A stretch of 11,621 nt of DNA from positions 1-11,621 of the forward strand of contig JBGTIS010000163.1 in NCBI GenBank assembly GCA_041745535.1, read 5' to 3'. This document shows, one piece after another, positions 1 to 6,393 of the stretch (within the stretch, counting starts at the first letter, position 1; the number at the start of each line of letters is the position of its first letter). A program made the translations under genes and the position numbers. This stretch comes from JBGTIS01 sp041745535 (GTDB taxonomy: Bacteria > Bacteroidota > Bacteroidia > Cytophagales > Cyclobacteriaceae). A model generated the notes under the pieces. That model was not told where the DNA came from. It did not search any database and was given only the letters and a program-made list of their open reading frames with translations.

Positions 1-66
1 TAATCGCTTTAGCCTTTCGTCCAACTCAGCAAAAAATTGTTGTTTGTATTCCAAATTGTCACGCAT
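1..66 (-). CDS. 5' end of an unrecognised gene leaving the window
   Basis: Reading the minus strand from an ATG at 66 gives 22 open codons (MRDNLEYKQQFFAELDERLK, then RL) that run off the window at base 1. The peptide is charged and looks helical, and base composition here is higher in GC than in the AT-rich stretch that follows. An AAAGG lies only 2 bases before the ATG, too close for a normal ribosome binding site, so the start is not certain. A second ATG just upstream, in another frame, meets a stop after five codons. Too little is visible to name a family. Confidence 0.4.
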   Translation of the reverse strand, partial: MRDNLEYKQQFFAELDERLKRL

Positions 67-68
67 CG

Positions 69-90
69 CCTTTCATTCTTTTTTGAAAGG
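69..90. promoter_or_regulatory. 7-bp inverted repeat next to a start codon
   Basis: CCTTTCA (69-75) and TGAAAGG (84-90) form a perfect 7-bp inverted repeat with an 8-base spacer. It ends two bases upstream of the minus-strand ATG at 66. It could be a repressor site or a small hairpin in the leader, but an arm of this length can occur by chance in AT-rich DNA. Confidence 0.25.
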
Positions 91-197
91 TAAACACAAA
101 TCTGTTATAAGTTATTTATTGTTTAATCCTTAGTATAATAATTTTTTTTATAAACCAAAATTAAAGAATATTATAATGAAACAATATATTTTTCTAT

Positions 198-449
198 TTG
201 GAAGATGAAAAAGGTGAAATAATAGGTAGATCAGAACTAACAACTTTGCCTTTTATTCCTCGGATTGGGGAGCATGTGTTCCTTTCTTCTGGGCTATTGG
301 CAAAAAAAGACAAATTTCTTGAAAAGTATAATATTAATTTTGATACTTTCTTAGAGGTTAAAAATGTGAAATATAGTCAAAGAGCAAGTGATATTACGGT
401 TGCTGAAATTTACATGAAATATTTACCAAAAATTGATGCAATAGTGTAG
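198..449 (+). CDS. Hypothetical protein, N-terminal fragment (83 aa from a TTG)
   Basis: This open frame codes for 83 residues from a TTG; no ATG is available in frame and a stop lies at 177-179. The sequence has the look of a small beta-rich domain: an acidic turn (EDEKGEIIG), a Pro-Arg-Ile-Gly-Glu stretch (FIPRIGEHVFL), then FLEVKNVKYSQ and ITVAEIYMKYL. I recognise no family and see no signal peptide or membrane segment. It is best read as the first domain of the frameshifted gene at 176-1093, because an ATG in the next frame at 176 supplies a natural N-terminus if one G is dropped. Codon use is strongly AT-biased, like the downstream fragment and unlike the genes from 1546 on. Confidence 0.45.
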   Translation: MEDEKGEIIGRSELTTLPFIPRIGEHVFLSSGLLAKKDKFLEKYNINFDTFLEVKNVKYSQRASDITVAEIYMKYLPKIDAIV

Positions 450-502
450 AAGACATTAATATAACCTCAAATCTTCCAGATGGCGATAAACAAAAAAAGA
501 TT

Positions 503-1093
503 TTGAAGAAAGAAAAAAGTGAATTAAATATAACCCCTAATGCTCTTAAATTTGAGTTTAATTGTAAAAAGCTAACTGGTACTACCTTAAAACAGGTATA
601 TTATGAGTACAAAGTTTTGGGTTTTGAAAATTTTAGAAGCTATGGTGAACAAAACTTTGAATATATTCCCCTATCAAAATTATGTTTACAAAGTTCAAAT
701 AACAGTTATTTTGAGTTTTTTGACTCATTAAAATTCTTATCACGTGAAGGTTATTATACATTAGACTTAAAAATAAGGTCTGAATTAGATGATTATTTTT
801 ATGATAAAAAGATGTCGAATGATTCTTTTTGGATTAATTATATAGATAGAACCATAACTAAAGTTTACTTGCACTGGGAAACACTTGGATATATAGAGAA
901 TTCTAATTTAACAGATATTTTTCCTTTATATATAGAATTAAATTTTGATAATAATAAGCAATTGTTTGTTTTAGCAGCAGAAGTAGAAAAAATTAATGAC
1001 CATTATAATTTTATGATTCCTGATGAATCTTTAGTGGTTTTTTTTAGCAAAGAAAGTTTAAATAAATACGTTCGCGCTGAAAACAAAAAATGA
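503..1093 (+). CDS. Hypothetical protein, C-terminal fragment (196 aa from a TTG)
   Basis: The open frame gives 196 residues from a TTG at 503, but it extends upstream without a stop to 437, with no ATG or GTG in that extension. The first internal Met is about residue 104. The protein is soluble-looking and rich in aromatic residues (YYEYKVLGFENF, SYFEFFDSLKFL). It ends in an apparent beta-rich part (TKVYLHWETLGYIE, LYIELNFDNNKQLFVLAAE) followed by DESLVVFFSKESLNKY. I recognise no family. Tyr, Asn, Lys and Phe dominate, as expected from the very low GC. The missing start codon and the smooth join to the preceding fragment suggest that this is the second part of one broken gene. The 3' end at 1091-1093 is a TGA followed at once by TAG. 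Confidence 0.5.
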   Translation: MKKEKSELNITPNALKFEFNCKKLTGTTLKQVYYEYKVLGFENFRSYGEQNFEYIPLSKLCLQSSNNSYFEFFDSLKFLSREGYYTLDLKIRSELDDYFYDKKMSNDSFWINYIDRTITKVYLHWETLGYIENSNLTDIFPLYIELNFDNNKQLFVLAAEVEKINDHYNFMIPDESLVVFFSKESLNKYVRAENKK

Positions 1094-1392
1094 TAGTGAA
1101 CTACCTCCGGACAAGCCTAGAAGGCATTAATTGGAATTTTCCCCTGTCCTGTGACACACAAGATTAAATATTACATCAACCTATGCTGATTTTTAATTCA
1201 ATACGTTTATAAGCTAACCATAACAATTCTCATCCGACAATGAGTCCTTTATTACTTCTGTCTACTTACTTATAATTTATATTTCCCAAGCCCTTTGGGC
1301 CACGGGACTGAAGAGTAGAGGAAAAGGTATTGTTCCGTAATTGTTACATTTATTTTAGGTCGGGAGCTTGCTTATATTGGTGTTCATTGTAA

Positions 1393-1536
1393 TTTCCATT
1401 GCTCTTTTCTTTACAATCTTTTGAAACTTACTTAGGAGTAGGTAGGTTTGAACCAGTATTTAAATGGAGTGAAAAGTAATACCAAAGAAAATACCCTAAA
1501 TCTGTCTGGTCGGTTGGTGTAGGTACAGGGTTTTAA
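1393..1536 (+). pseudogene. Possible decayed 3' end of an outer-membrane beta-barrel gene
   Basis: One frame reads FETYLGVGRFEPVFKWSEK, an in-frame TAA at 1477-1479, then YQRKYPKSVWSVGVGTGF and a TAA at 1534-1536, ten bases before fabF. The last residues alternate in the way outer-membrane barrel C-termini do, ending in Phe with Trp, Val, Val and Thr at every second position before it. The in-frame stop and the lack of an upstream open frame (TAA at 1390) would make it a remnant. Other frames in this AT-rich stretch also look partly protein-like, and a promoter overlaps it, so chance is a real alternative. Confidence 0.25.
1420..1450 (+). promoter_or_regulatory. Bacteroidota-type promoter for fabF
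   Basis: TTTG at 1420-1423, a 19-base spacer, then TAGGTTTG at 1443-1450 match the primary sigma factor consensus of Bacteroidota (TTTG at -33, TAnnTTTG at -7) at every defined position and in spacing. Transcription would start near 1456-1458, giving a leader of roughly 90 bases to the fabF ATG. Confidence 0.65.
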
Positions 1537-1545
1537 CGCAAAAAC

Positions 1546-2790
1546 ATGAGGAGAGTAGTAATTACCGGAATGGGAGCCTTAACGCCCATTGGCAACGAAG
1601 TAAATTCTTACTGGAATAATTTACTGGCCGGAAAAAGCGGAGCTGCCACCATTACCCGTTTCGACGCAAGCCGGTTCAGAACCCAGCTTGCCTGCGAACT
1701 GAAAAATCTGGATGCGGCTTCACTATTGGATAGAAATGAACTTCGAAAAACTGATTTATTTACGCAATATGCATTGATATCGGTAGCTGAGGCCGTAAAA
1801 GATGCTGGTCTGGATTTCCCAAATATGAATCCTTTCGATACTGGCGTGATTTGGGGGTCTGGTCAGGGTGGGATGGCTACTTTTGAAGAGCAGGTAAAAG
1901 AGTATACACAGGGCGGGTTTAATCCCCGTTTCAATCCTTTCTTCATTCCCAAACTGCTTACGAATATGGCTTCCGGCCTGATTTCCATCAAGTATGGCCT
2001 GATGGGCATTAACTATACCACAGTTTCAGCCTGTTCTACTTCCAACACAGCCATTATGGACGCCTTTAACTACATCCGCTGGGGAAAGGCCAAAGTAATT
2101 ATTACCGGCGGATCGGAAGCGCCCATTACTGAAGCTTCTATTGGCGGGTTCAGTGCAATGAAAGCCATGTCGACCCGCAACGATGATCCTGCTATCGCTT
2201 CCCGGCCTTTCGATACCGAACGCGATGGTTTTGTGATGGGCGAAGGTGCCGGCGCGCTTATTCTGGAAGAATATGAGCATGCCAAAGCCAGGGGTGCTCA
2301 CATTTATGCTGAAGTGGCCGGTGCTGCCATGACTGCCGATGCTTATCATATGACCAGTACTCATCCGGAAGGTTTGGGCGCTTATATGGCCATGAAACAG
2401 GCATTGGAAGAAGGTGAACTGAATACTGATGAAGTAGATTACCTGAATGTGCACGCTACTTCCACGCCGGTAGGTGATTTAAGTGAAATTGCAGCCGTGG
2501 GCCGGTTATTTGGCGAAAATCCCACGCATTTGCACATTAGTGCTACCAAATCAATGACGGGGCATTTACTGGGAGCTGCCGGGGCTATTGAAGCCATCGC
2601 CTGTATTAAAAGCATTATTGAAGGCGTGATTCCGCCTACGATTAATACTACTCATCCGGACCCTCAGCTTCCTGACAGTTTTCAGATTGTATTTCATGAG
2701 CCTATCGAGAAAAAGGTAAAAGTGGCTATGAGCAACACCTTCGGATTTGGCGGGCACAATGGGATTGTGGCATTTAAGGCTTTTCAATAA
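1546..2790 (+). CDS. fabF: Beta-ketoacyl-ACP synthase II (FabF-type ketosynthase)
   Basis: The product condenses malonyl-ACP with a growing acyl-ACP in cytoplasmic fatty acid elongation. It is 414 residues, the usual length for KAS II. The N-terminus (RRVVITGMGALTPIG) is typical of the family. The thiolase-fold active site is complete: nucleophile Cys163 in VSACSTSN, His303 in NVHATSTPVGD, His340 after the conserved Lys335 in KSMTGHLLGAAGA, and the C-terminal FGFGGHNG loop. The first histidine motif is VHATSTP where many FabF proteins have AHGTSTP, a mild variation. No acpP, rnc or other fatty-acid gene is adjacent, so this could be an extra, specialised ketosynthase and not the housekeeping copy. 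There is no clear Shine-Dalgarno; a consensus promoter lies about 95 bases upstream. It converges with the toxin operon, with only 50 bases between the stops. Confidence 0.9.
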   Translation: MRRVVITGMGALTPIGNEVNSYWNNLLAGKSGAATITRFDASRFRTQLACELKNLDAASLLDRNELRKTDLFTQYALISVAEAVKDAGLDFPNMNPFDTGVIWGSGQGGMATFEEQVKEYTQGGFNPRFNPFFIPKLLTNMASGLISIKYGLMGINYTTVSACSTSNTAIMDAFNYIRWGKAKVIITGGSEAPITEASIGGFSAMKAMSTRNDDPAIASRPFDTERDGFVMGEGAGALILEEYEHAKARGAHIYAEVAGAAMTADAYHMTSTHPEGLGAYMAMKQALEEGELNTDEVDYLNVHATSTPVGDLSEIAAVGRLFGENPTHLHISATKSMTGHLLGAAGAIEAIACIKSIIEGVIPPTINTTHPDPQLPDSFQIVFHEPIEKKVKVAMSNTFGFGGHNGIVAFKAFQ

Positions 2791-2840
2791 ACCAAAGAAG
2801 CGTTAATGCGGCAGCAGTTAAAGGATGAAAATCGCCGAAA

Positions 2841-3296
2841 TTAAGTAATTAACCGGCCATCAAACTGAAAAGGCTTTCTTTCCACAATTTTGATGGAAGG
2901 AAAGTCTGCATGCCGTGGATTCAGCAGATAATTATATTCCTGCGATACATGCACCGATGGGACCTGTACCATACAGGTCATATTCTTTTCTAACCAGGCG
3001 GTTCCCATCCGGGCCAGTGCTTCCGGTGCAGGAAACTGCCGCCAGTATGCCGGTAGTTTATTTTCCTGAATGGTTTCCTTTTTTATACCATCGGGGACTT
3101 CCAGCGTAAGCAACAGCATCGGGCCCAGGTTGCGGTGTTGTTCAATGCCCACCAGAAATTCCAGTGCGGCCAGCGCCCTGTTTTCGGCTGTGTATACTAC
3201 CGCCCTGCCTGGTAAATTCCATCGACCACCATATAAAAAGGCTCCATATCCGTCCAGTCCATCATATTTTTCTTTACACAAACGGAATAATTTCAT
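2841..3296 (-). CDS. res: RES-domain toxin (NAD+-degrading, ParT/Res family)
   Basis: RES toxins of type II toxin-antitoxin systems deplete cellular NAD+ by phosphorolysis or hydrolysis, or modify targets with ADP-ribose; their partners are Xre/MbcA/ParS antitoxins. This 151-residue protein spans the whole domain: FRLC near the start, GGRWN with Arg25, VVYTAEN with Tyr35, LAALEFL with Glu46, and Ser114 in VPSVHVSQEYNYLLNP. The Arg-Tyr-Glu spacing (25-35-46) is that of the characterised Pseudomonas putida Res (31-41-52, as I recall), so the catalytic set looks intact. The start codon lies 23 bases inside the acetyltransferase gene, which suggests translational coupling. It is the last gene of a three-gene minus-strand operon led by its antitoxin. 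Confidence 0.88.
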   Translation of the reverse strand: MKLFRLCKEKYDGLDGYGAFLYGGRWNLPGRAVVYTAENRALAALEFLVGIEQHRNLGPMLLLTLEVPDGIKKETIQENKLPAYWRQFPAPEALARMGTAWLEKNMTCMVQVPSVHVSQEYNYLLNPRHADFPSIKIVERKPFQFDGRLIT

Positions 3297-3759
3297 AGGT
3301 GCGGTAGCTGTAAATTTTTGAATGGGTTACAGGAAAACTAACTGGGTTTGGATACTTTTCCATATACCATTCGGGTTTTTGGGAGGCATGAAAACCAAAT
3401 TTTCTGTACAACTCATGGGCATCGGCGGTGTTTAATCCCCAGCGTTGCAGGTGTTGCAGCTCAGGATAATCCATGATATAGGCTACCAATTGTTTGCCCA
3501 GGCCTTTGCCCCGGTAGGCATCCGCGATAAAAACATCCATCACCCAGGCAAAAATGGCAAAATCAGTGACAACCCGGGCAAAGCCAACCTGCTTATTAGG
3601 TGTATATACCCCAAAACACAGCGAATTTCTGATTGATTTTTCTACCGTTTCCCGGCTCCGTCCTTTCGCCCAGTACGATTCCTGACTCAGGTAATGGTGA
3701 ATAAAATTAATATCCAGCCCGGATGGGTCGGTTGAAATGTAAAAATCTTCCTGGTTCAT
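3274..3759 (-). CDS. GNAT-family N-acetyltransferase inside the toxin-antitoxin operon
   Basis: The 161-residue protein has a full GNAT fold. It shows strand-rich core segments (QVGFARVVTD, WVMDVFIAD), then the acetyl-CoA pyrophosphate loop R83-G-K-G86-L-G88, and AHELYRKFGF with Tyr118 at the usual general-acid position. Substrate is unknown; the sequence resembles common free-standing GNAT enzymes rather than the TacT/AtaT toxins, which pair with ribbon-helix-helix antitoxins. It starts 20 bases after the antitoxin stop and its 3' end overlaps the toxin start by 23 bases, so all three genes are probably co-transcribed. About 25 residues after the domain (from roughly 137) form a tail that includes the overlap. 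It may be a passenger, or may act on the toxin or antitoxin; the sequence does not decide this. Confidence 0.85.
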   Translation of the reverse strand: MNQEDFYISTDPSGLDINFIHHYLSQESYWAKGRSRETVEKSIRNSLCFGVYTPNKQVGFARVVTDFAIFAWVMDVFIADAYRGKGLGKQLVAYIMDYPELQHLQRWGLNTADAHELYRKFGFHASQKPEWYMEKYPNPVSFPVTHSKIYSYRTYEIIPFV

Positions 3760-3779
3760 GGCTTAAATTTCGCTATTGG

Positions 3780-4202
3780 TTAACGGTACACGCCATGCTC
3801 TATCTGACCAAGCAGCTGCAATAAGAGTTCTGCGCCCTGTCGGGTGTCCAGCAGGTCAGCAGGTTTTACACCACCCAACGCCCGGTTGGCCGTTAGCATC
3901 CAGTGCTGAAATATATCAGGCGCAGCAAATACCGTTTGCCCGAAAAGGATAATCTGTGCCCATTGAATAATTTGTTCACTGATGTGGGAAGGGAGGTATT
4001 CCTGCTCTTTATACCGTTGCAGCGTCCGTTCGCCAATGGGAAGTTTTGGAATCAGTTCCTTCATCGATACACCCAATCCCTGGCTTACTACTTTAAGCGT
4101 GGCCCGGGTTACACCCCGACGAGCCAGCCGCACCAAATCGTACGGATTTTGAATTGGCTCATCGCCTTGCCCCATAATTCTATTCAGATCCTGTGCATAC
4201 AT
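3780..4202 (-). CDS. xre: Xre/MbcA/ParS-type antitoxin of the RES toxin
   Basis: The 140-residue protein has the two-part layout of RES-toxin antitoxins. Roughly residues 20-68 form a Xre-like helix-turn-helix region (YDLVRLARRGVTRATLKVVS, then IPKLPIGERTLQRYKEQEYL). Residues about 80-140 form the DUF2384/MbcA toxin-binding domain, with HWMLTANRALGGVKPADLLD, RQGAELLLQLLGQIEHGVYR. The C-terminal tail, which in known complexes reaches into the toxin active site, is complete. It is the first gene of the operon, the usual order for Xre-RES pairs, but the toxin does not follow directly: an acetyltransferase gene lies between. The family normally represses its own promoter, and an imperfect inverted repeat around a -7 box lies just upstream (4218-4248). 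Confidence 0.88.
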   Translation of the reverse strand: MYAQDLNRIMGQGDEPIQNPYDLVRLARRGVTRATLKVVSQGLGVSMKELIPKLPIGERTLQRYKEQEYLPSHISEQIIQWAQIILFGQTVFAAPDIFQHWMLTANRALGGVKPADLLDTRQGAELLLQLLGQIEHGVYR

Positions 4203-4217
4203 AGATTTTGCTTTTAT

Positions 4218-4248
4218 GCCAATTTACAAAAATATTACGAAAAATGGC
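4218..4248 (-). promoter_or_regulatory. Candidate promoter and operator of the toxin-antitoxin operon
   Basis: On the minus strand TATTTTTG (4234 to 4227) fits the Bacteroidota -7 consensus TAnnTTTG, about 25 bases before the antitoxin ATG. No TTTG is visible at the -33 position. The box lies between the arms of an imperfect 10-bp inverted repeat (GCCAATTTAC at 4218-4227, GAAAAATGGC at 4239-4248, 8 of 10 matching). That position suits autorepression by the antitoxin. Both elements are moderate on their own. Confidence 0.4.
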
Positions 4249-4284
4249 GTATTATGTTTAATGAATAATTAAGTCAGGGCGCTG

Positions 4285-4324
4285 AAAAAGAAAAAGCCGC
4301 AAATAAGATTATAGGCAGCTTTTT
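4285..4324 (-). terminator. Rho-independent terminator after the Dabb gene
   Basis: Read on the minus strand, AAAAAGCTGC (4324 to 4315) pairs with GCGGCTTTTT (4300 to 4291) as a 10-bp stem with one G-U pair and a 14-base loop. It is followed by more U-rich sequence (CTTTTT). It lies 34 bases after the Dabb stop codon and upstream of the antitoxin promoter, so it separates the two minus-strand units. Confidence 0.7.
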
Positions 4325-4358
4325 ATACTTGGTTAAGCGGTAGGGGAAATTACAGCAA

Positions 4359-4751
4359 TTACACAGGCATGTAATCTACCACAAATACATCTTCCACCAC
4401 GCCCAGTTCGCCCAGTAACTCACCAAACTTCTTGTGCTCAGGATGCGGTAAATAGGCATCGCGTGCGGCGGTATCCTGAAAGGTAACCTGATACACATGC
4501 GTGAAACCTAAATTCTTGTTTTCAGGGCTGTTGTTGGTGCCATATTCAAAGGATACAATACCAGGAATTTTCTTTTGTAAAGCTTTGAAAGCTTCGGTAA
4601 CTTTTTCAATATCAGCAGGATCTGCGTTGGGTTTGTATTTAAACACCACGATATGACGGACCTGGTCTTTCTTTTTATAATGAAAACCGGTCAGAACGAA
4701 TACCGAAGATAATGCCAGAATGGCCAGACTTGAGAATACGATTTTTTTCAT
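4359..4751 (-). CDS. Exported Dabb-domain (stress-responsive alpha/beta barrel) protein
   Basis: The protein has 130 residues. Residues 1-21 form a basic start (MKK) and a hydrophobic stretch (IVFSSLAILALSSVFVLTG), a signal peptide or anchor with no lipobox cysteine. Residues about 30-128 match the Dabb domain, a dimeric ferredoxin-like barrel: VRHIVVFKYKPNADPADIEK, FKALQKKIPGIVSFEYGTN, FTHVYQVTFQDTAARDAYLP, HPEHKKFGELL. The biochemical role of most exported Dabb proteins is unknown, so I assign none. It is a single-gene unit with its own terminator. Its promoter should lie in the 190-bp divergent gap to the oxidoreductase gene, but I found no good -7 box on this strand. Confidence 0.8.
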   Translation of the reverse strand: MKKIVFSSLAILALSSVFVLTGFHYKKKDQVRHIVVFKYKPNADPADIEKVTEAFKALQKKIPGIVSFEYGTNNSPENKNLGFTHVYQVTFQDTAARDAYLPHPEHKKFGELLGELGVVEDVFVVDYMPV

Positions 4752-4904
4752 GAAATACTTTATTTTACTGGATTTACAATTTGAATTTTTAAAAATAGAT
4801 ATATTTCCTGTAGGATAAAATTTTGTATAAAAATGTTTGCTGACTTACCCGTTTACCATAAGGATTTCAGTTTATAAATAGGAGGCTTCAAACTATTTTG
4901 TAAA

Positions 4905-4931
4905 TTGGTATTTTCTAACAGTAAATACCAA
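4905..4931 (+). promoter_or_regulatory. Perfect 9-bp inverted repeat before the oxidoreductase gene
   Basis: TTGGTATTT (4905-4913) and AAATACCAA (4923-4931) are exact inverted repeats with a 9-base spacer, ending 10 bases before the ATG at 4942. It could be a repressor operator or an mRNA hairpin next to the ribosome entry site. It has no T-run, so it is not a terminator. Confidence 0.45.
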
Positions 4932-4941
4932 ACCTGAAATT

Positions 4942-6372
4942 ATGAAACCAAATAAGTCTTCTCTTTCTCGCCGTACTTTTTTACAGCAATCTACTCTGGC
5001 TGCTGGTGTAATAATCGTTCCCCGGTACGTATTGGGTGGAAAAGGATATATCGCTCCCAGCGATAAATTGAATATGGCCGTAGTGGGTTCCGGTGGCAAA
5101 GGTATGGTCGACCTGATGAACGCCTATAACGAAGGCACCGATACCATCGCCGTGTTGTGCGATGTGGACGACCGGCAGGCGAAGGAAGCTCGTGAAAAAT
5201 TCCCCAAAGCTCCTTATTATAAAGATTATCGCATAATGCTGGAGAAAGAGGCTAAAAATATCGATGCCGTTATTATAGCCACTCCCGATCATATGCACGC
5301 GCCGGTAGCGATGGCTGCCATGCAGTTGGGCAAGCATGTATACGTGGAAAAACCATTAACCCATAACATCGCGGAAGCCCGTCAACTTACCGAAGCCGCC
5401 AAACAATATAAGGTAGTTACGCAAATGGGCAATCAAGGTAGCAGTGGCGACGATACCCGAATCGTGGAAACCTGGATACAAAAAGGTGTAATCGGCGATG
5501 TGCATACAGTAAAAACCTGGACCAATCGCCCGGTTTGGCCGCAGGGCATTCCCCTGCCTAAAGAAAAACAACCCATTCCGGATGGCGTAGACTGGGATTT
5601 GTGGCTGGGTGTAGCGCCTTACCGTGACTACAACGAAGCCTTTATGCCATTTCGTTGGAGAGGATGGTGGGATTATGGTACCGGTGCCCTTGGAGATATG
5701 GGCTGCCACATTATGGATGTGCCTTTCCGGGCTTTAAAGCTGGGATATCCCACCTCAGTATCCTGTAGTGTAGGATCCGTATATAAAGATTTTTTTGAGG
5801 AAGCGTTTTATCCGGAAAGTTGCCCGCCTTCTTCTGCCATACATTTAAAGTTTGCAGCCGGAGGGAATAAACCTCCCATTAACTTTTCGTGGTACGATGG
5901 CGGTATATTACCCGAACGCCCGGAAGAGCTGCAACCCGATGAGGTAATGGGCGATCGCGATGGCGGTATTATTATGGAAGGTACCAAAGGCAAACTGATG
6001 GCCGGCATGTGGGGCAAAAATCCCACCTTGCTGCCTACTTCCAAAATGAAAGGAGCGGATCTGCCCAAAGCTGAAATGCCCTTTGTGGAGGGTGGTCCGG
6101 AAGGTCATCAGCAACAATGGGTAAAAGCCTGTAAAGAAGGTTACGGTGCCTACACCAGTTCGCCTTTCGAAATTGCCGGCCCGCTTACCGAGACTGTTAT
6201 TATGGGTAACCTGGCCGTACGCAGCTATAGCTTCCAGGAAGAAAGAGCCGATGGACAGGGTACCGTTTTTCCCGGTCGGAAAGAATTACTTTGGGATGGA
6301 AAAAATATGAAAATTACCAATTTTGATGAGGCCAACCGATATGTGAAACGGGAATACCGAACCGGTTGGTAA
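4942..6372 (+). CDS. Tat-exported Gfo/Idh/MocA-family oxidoreductase
   Basis: The 476-residue protein probably works in the periplasm on a sugar or sugar derivative with a tightly held NAD(P); the exact substrate cannot be read from the sequence. A twin-arginine signal (S9-R-R-T-F-L-Q, then a hydrophobic stretch to about residue 30) starts it. The Rossmann domain has VVGSGGKG (GxGxxG from 49) and Asp74 in CDVDD, which favours NAD. VEKPLTHN with Lys137 and GDMGCHIMD with Asp252 and His256 are the conserved catalytic-site motifs. The C-terminal half carries the family's beta-sheet domain. Tat-exported paralogues are abundant in Bacteroidota; some related sequences are GH109 glycosidases, which use NAD in the same fold, so hydrolase activity is possible. 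The gene stands alone between a perfect inverted repeat and a strong terminator. Confidence 0.88.
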   Translation: MKPNKSSLSRRTFLQQSTLAAGVIIVPRYVLGGKGYIAPSDKLNMAVVGSGGKGMVDLMNAYNEGTDTIAVLCDVDDRQAKEAREKFPKAPYYKDYRIMLEKEAKNIDAVIIATPDHMHAPVAMAAMQLGKHVYVEKPLTHNIAEARQLTEAAKQYKVVTQMGNQGSSGDDTRIVETWIQKGVIGDVHTVKTWTNRPVWPQGIPLPKEKQPIPDGVDWDLWLGVAPYRDYNEAFMPFRWRGWWDYGTGALGDMGCHIMDVPFRALKLGYPTSVSCSVGSVYKDFFEEAFYPESCPPSSAIHLKFAAGGNKPPINFSWYDGGILPERPEELQPDEVMGDRDGGIIMEGTKGKLMAGMWGKNPTLLPTSKMKGADLPKAEMPFVEGGPEGHQQQWVKACKEGYGAYTSSPFEIAGPLTETVIMGNLAVRSYSFQEERADGQGTVFPGRKELLWDGKNMKITNFDEANRYVKREYRTGW

Positions 6373-6393
6373 GGGCACTTTGAATACACAGAG

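Larger units (their letters stand above)
176..1093 (+). pseudogene. Probable single gene split by two compensating frameshifts (about 305 aa if repaired)
   Basis: Three reading segments join naturally. An ATG at 176 reads MKQYIFLFGR and stops at 206-208. Removing one G from the GG at 200-201 joins MKQYIFLF to the 198-449 frame (EDEKGEIIG...). That frame stops at 447-449, while the 503-1093 frame is already open from 437 and reads NSVEDINITSNLPDGDKQKK into the downstream protein. The first and third segments share a frame, so one inserted and one lost base would explain everything. Neither 198-449 nor 503-1093 has an ATG start, which supports one broken gene over two intact ones. The alternatives are assembly errors or two genes with TTG starts. 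The product is unrecognised. Confidence 0.5.
1094..1545. other. 452-bp intergenic region without an intact gene
   Basis: No intact coding frame of useful length is visible on either strand. The region holds a small GCCC-TTT-GGGC hairpin near 1290-1300 without a T-run, a consensus promoter at 1420-1450, and possible coding debris from 1393 to 1536. I see no tRNA or other structured RNA. Confidence 0.5.

Noticed and set aside
1436..1475. GGTTTGAACC resembling a tRNA T-arm
   Set aside because: No acceptor stem, anticodon arm or CCA end can be built around it; the TTTG is better explained as part of the promoter.
2026..2454. 142-codon open frame on the minus strand inside fabF
   Set aside because: It is antisense to a complete ketosynthase with all active-site motifs, and its translation has no recognisable domain. 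It is a by-product of codon bias.
2791..2840. Shared terminator between the converging fabF and toxin genes
   Set aside because: The 50 bases contain no stem of useful length followed by a T-run on either strand.
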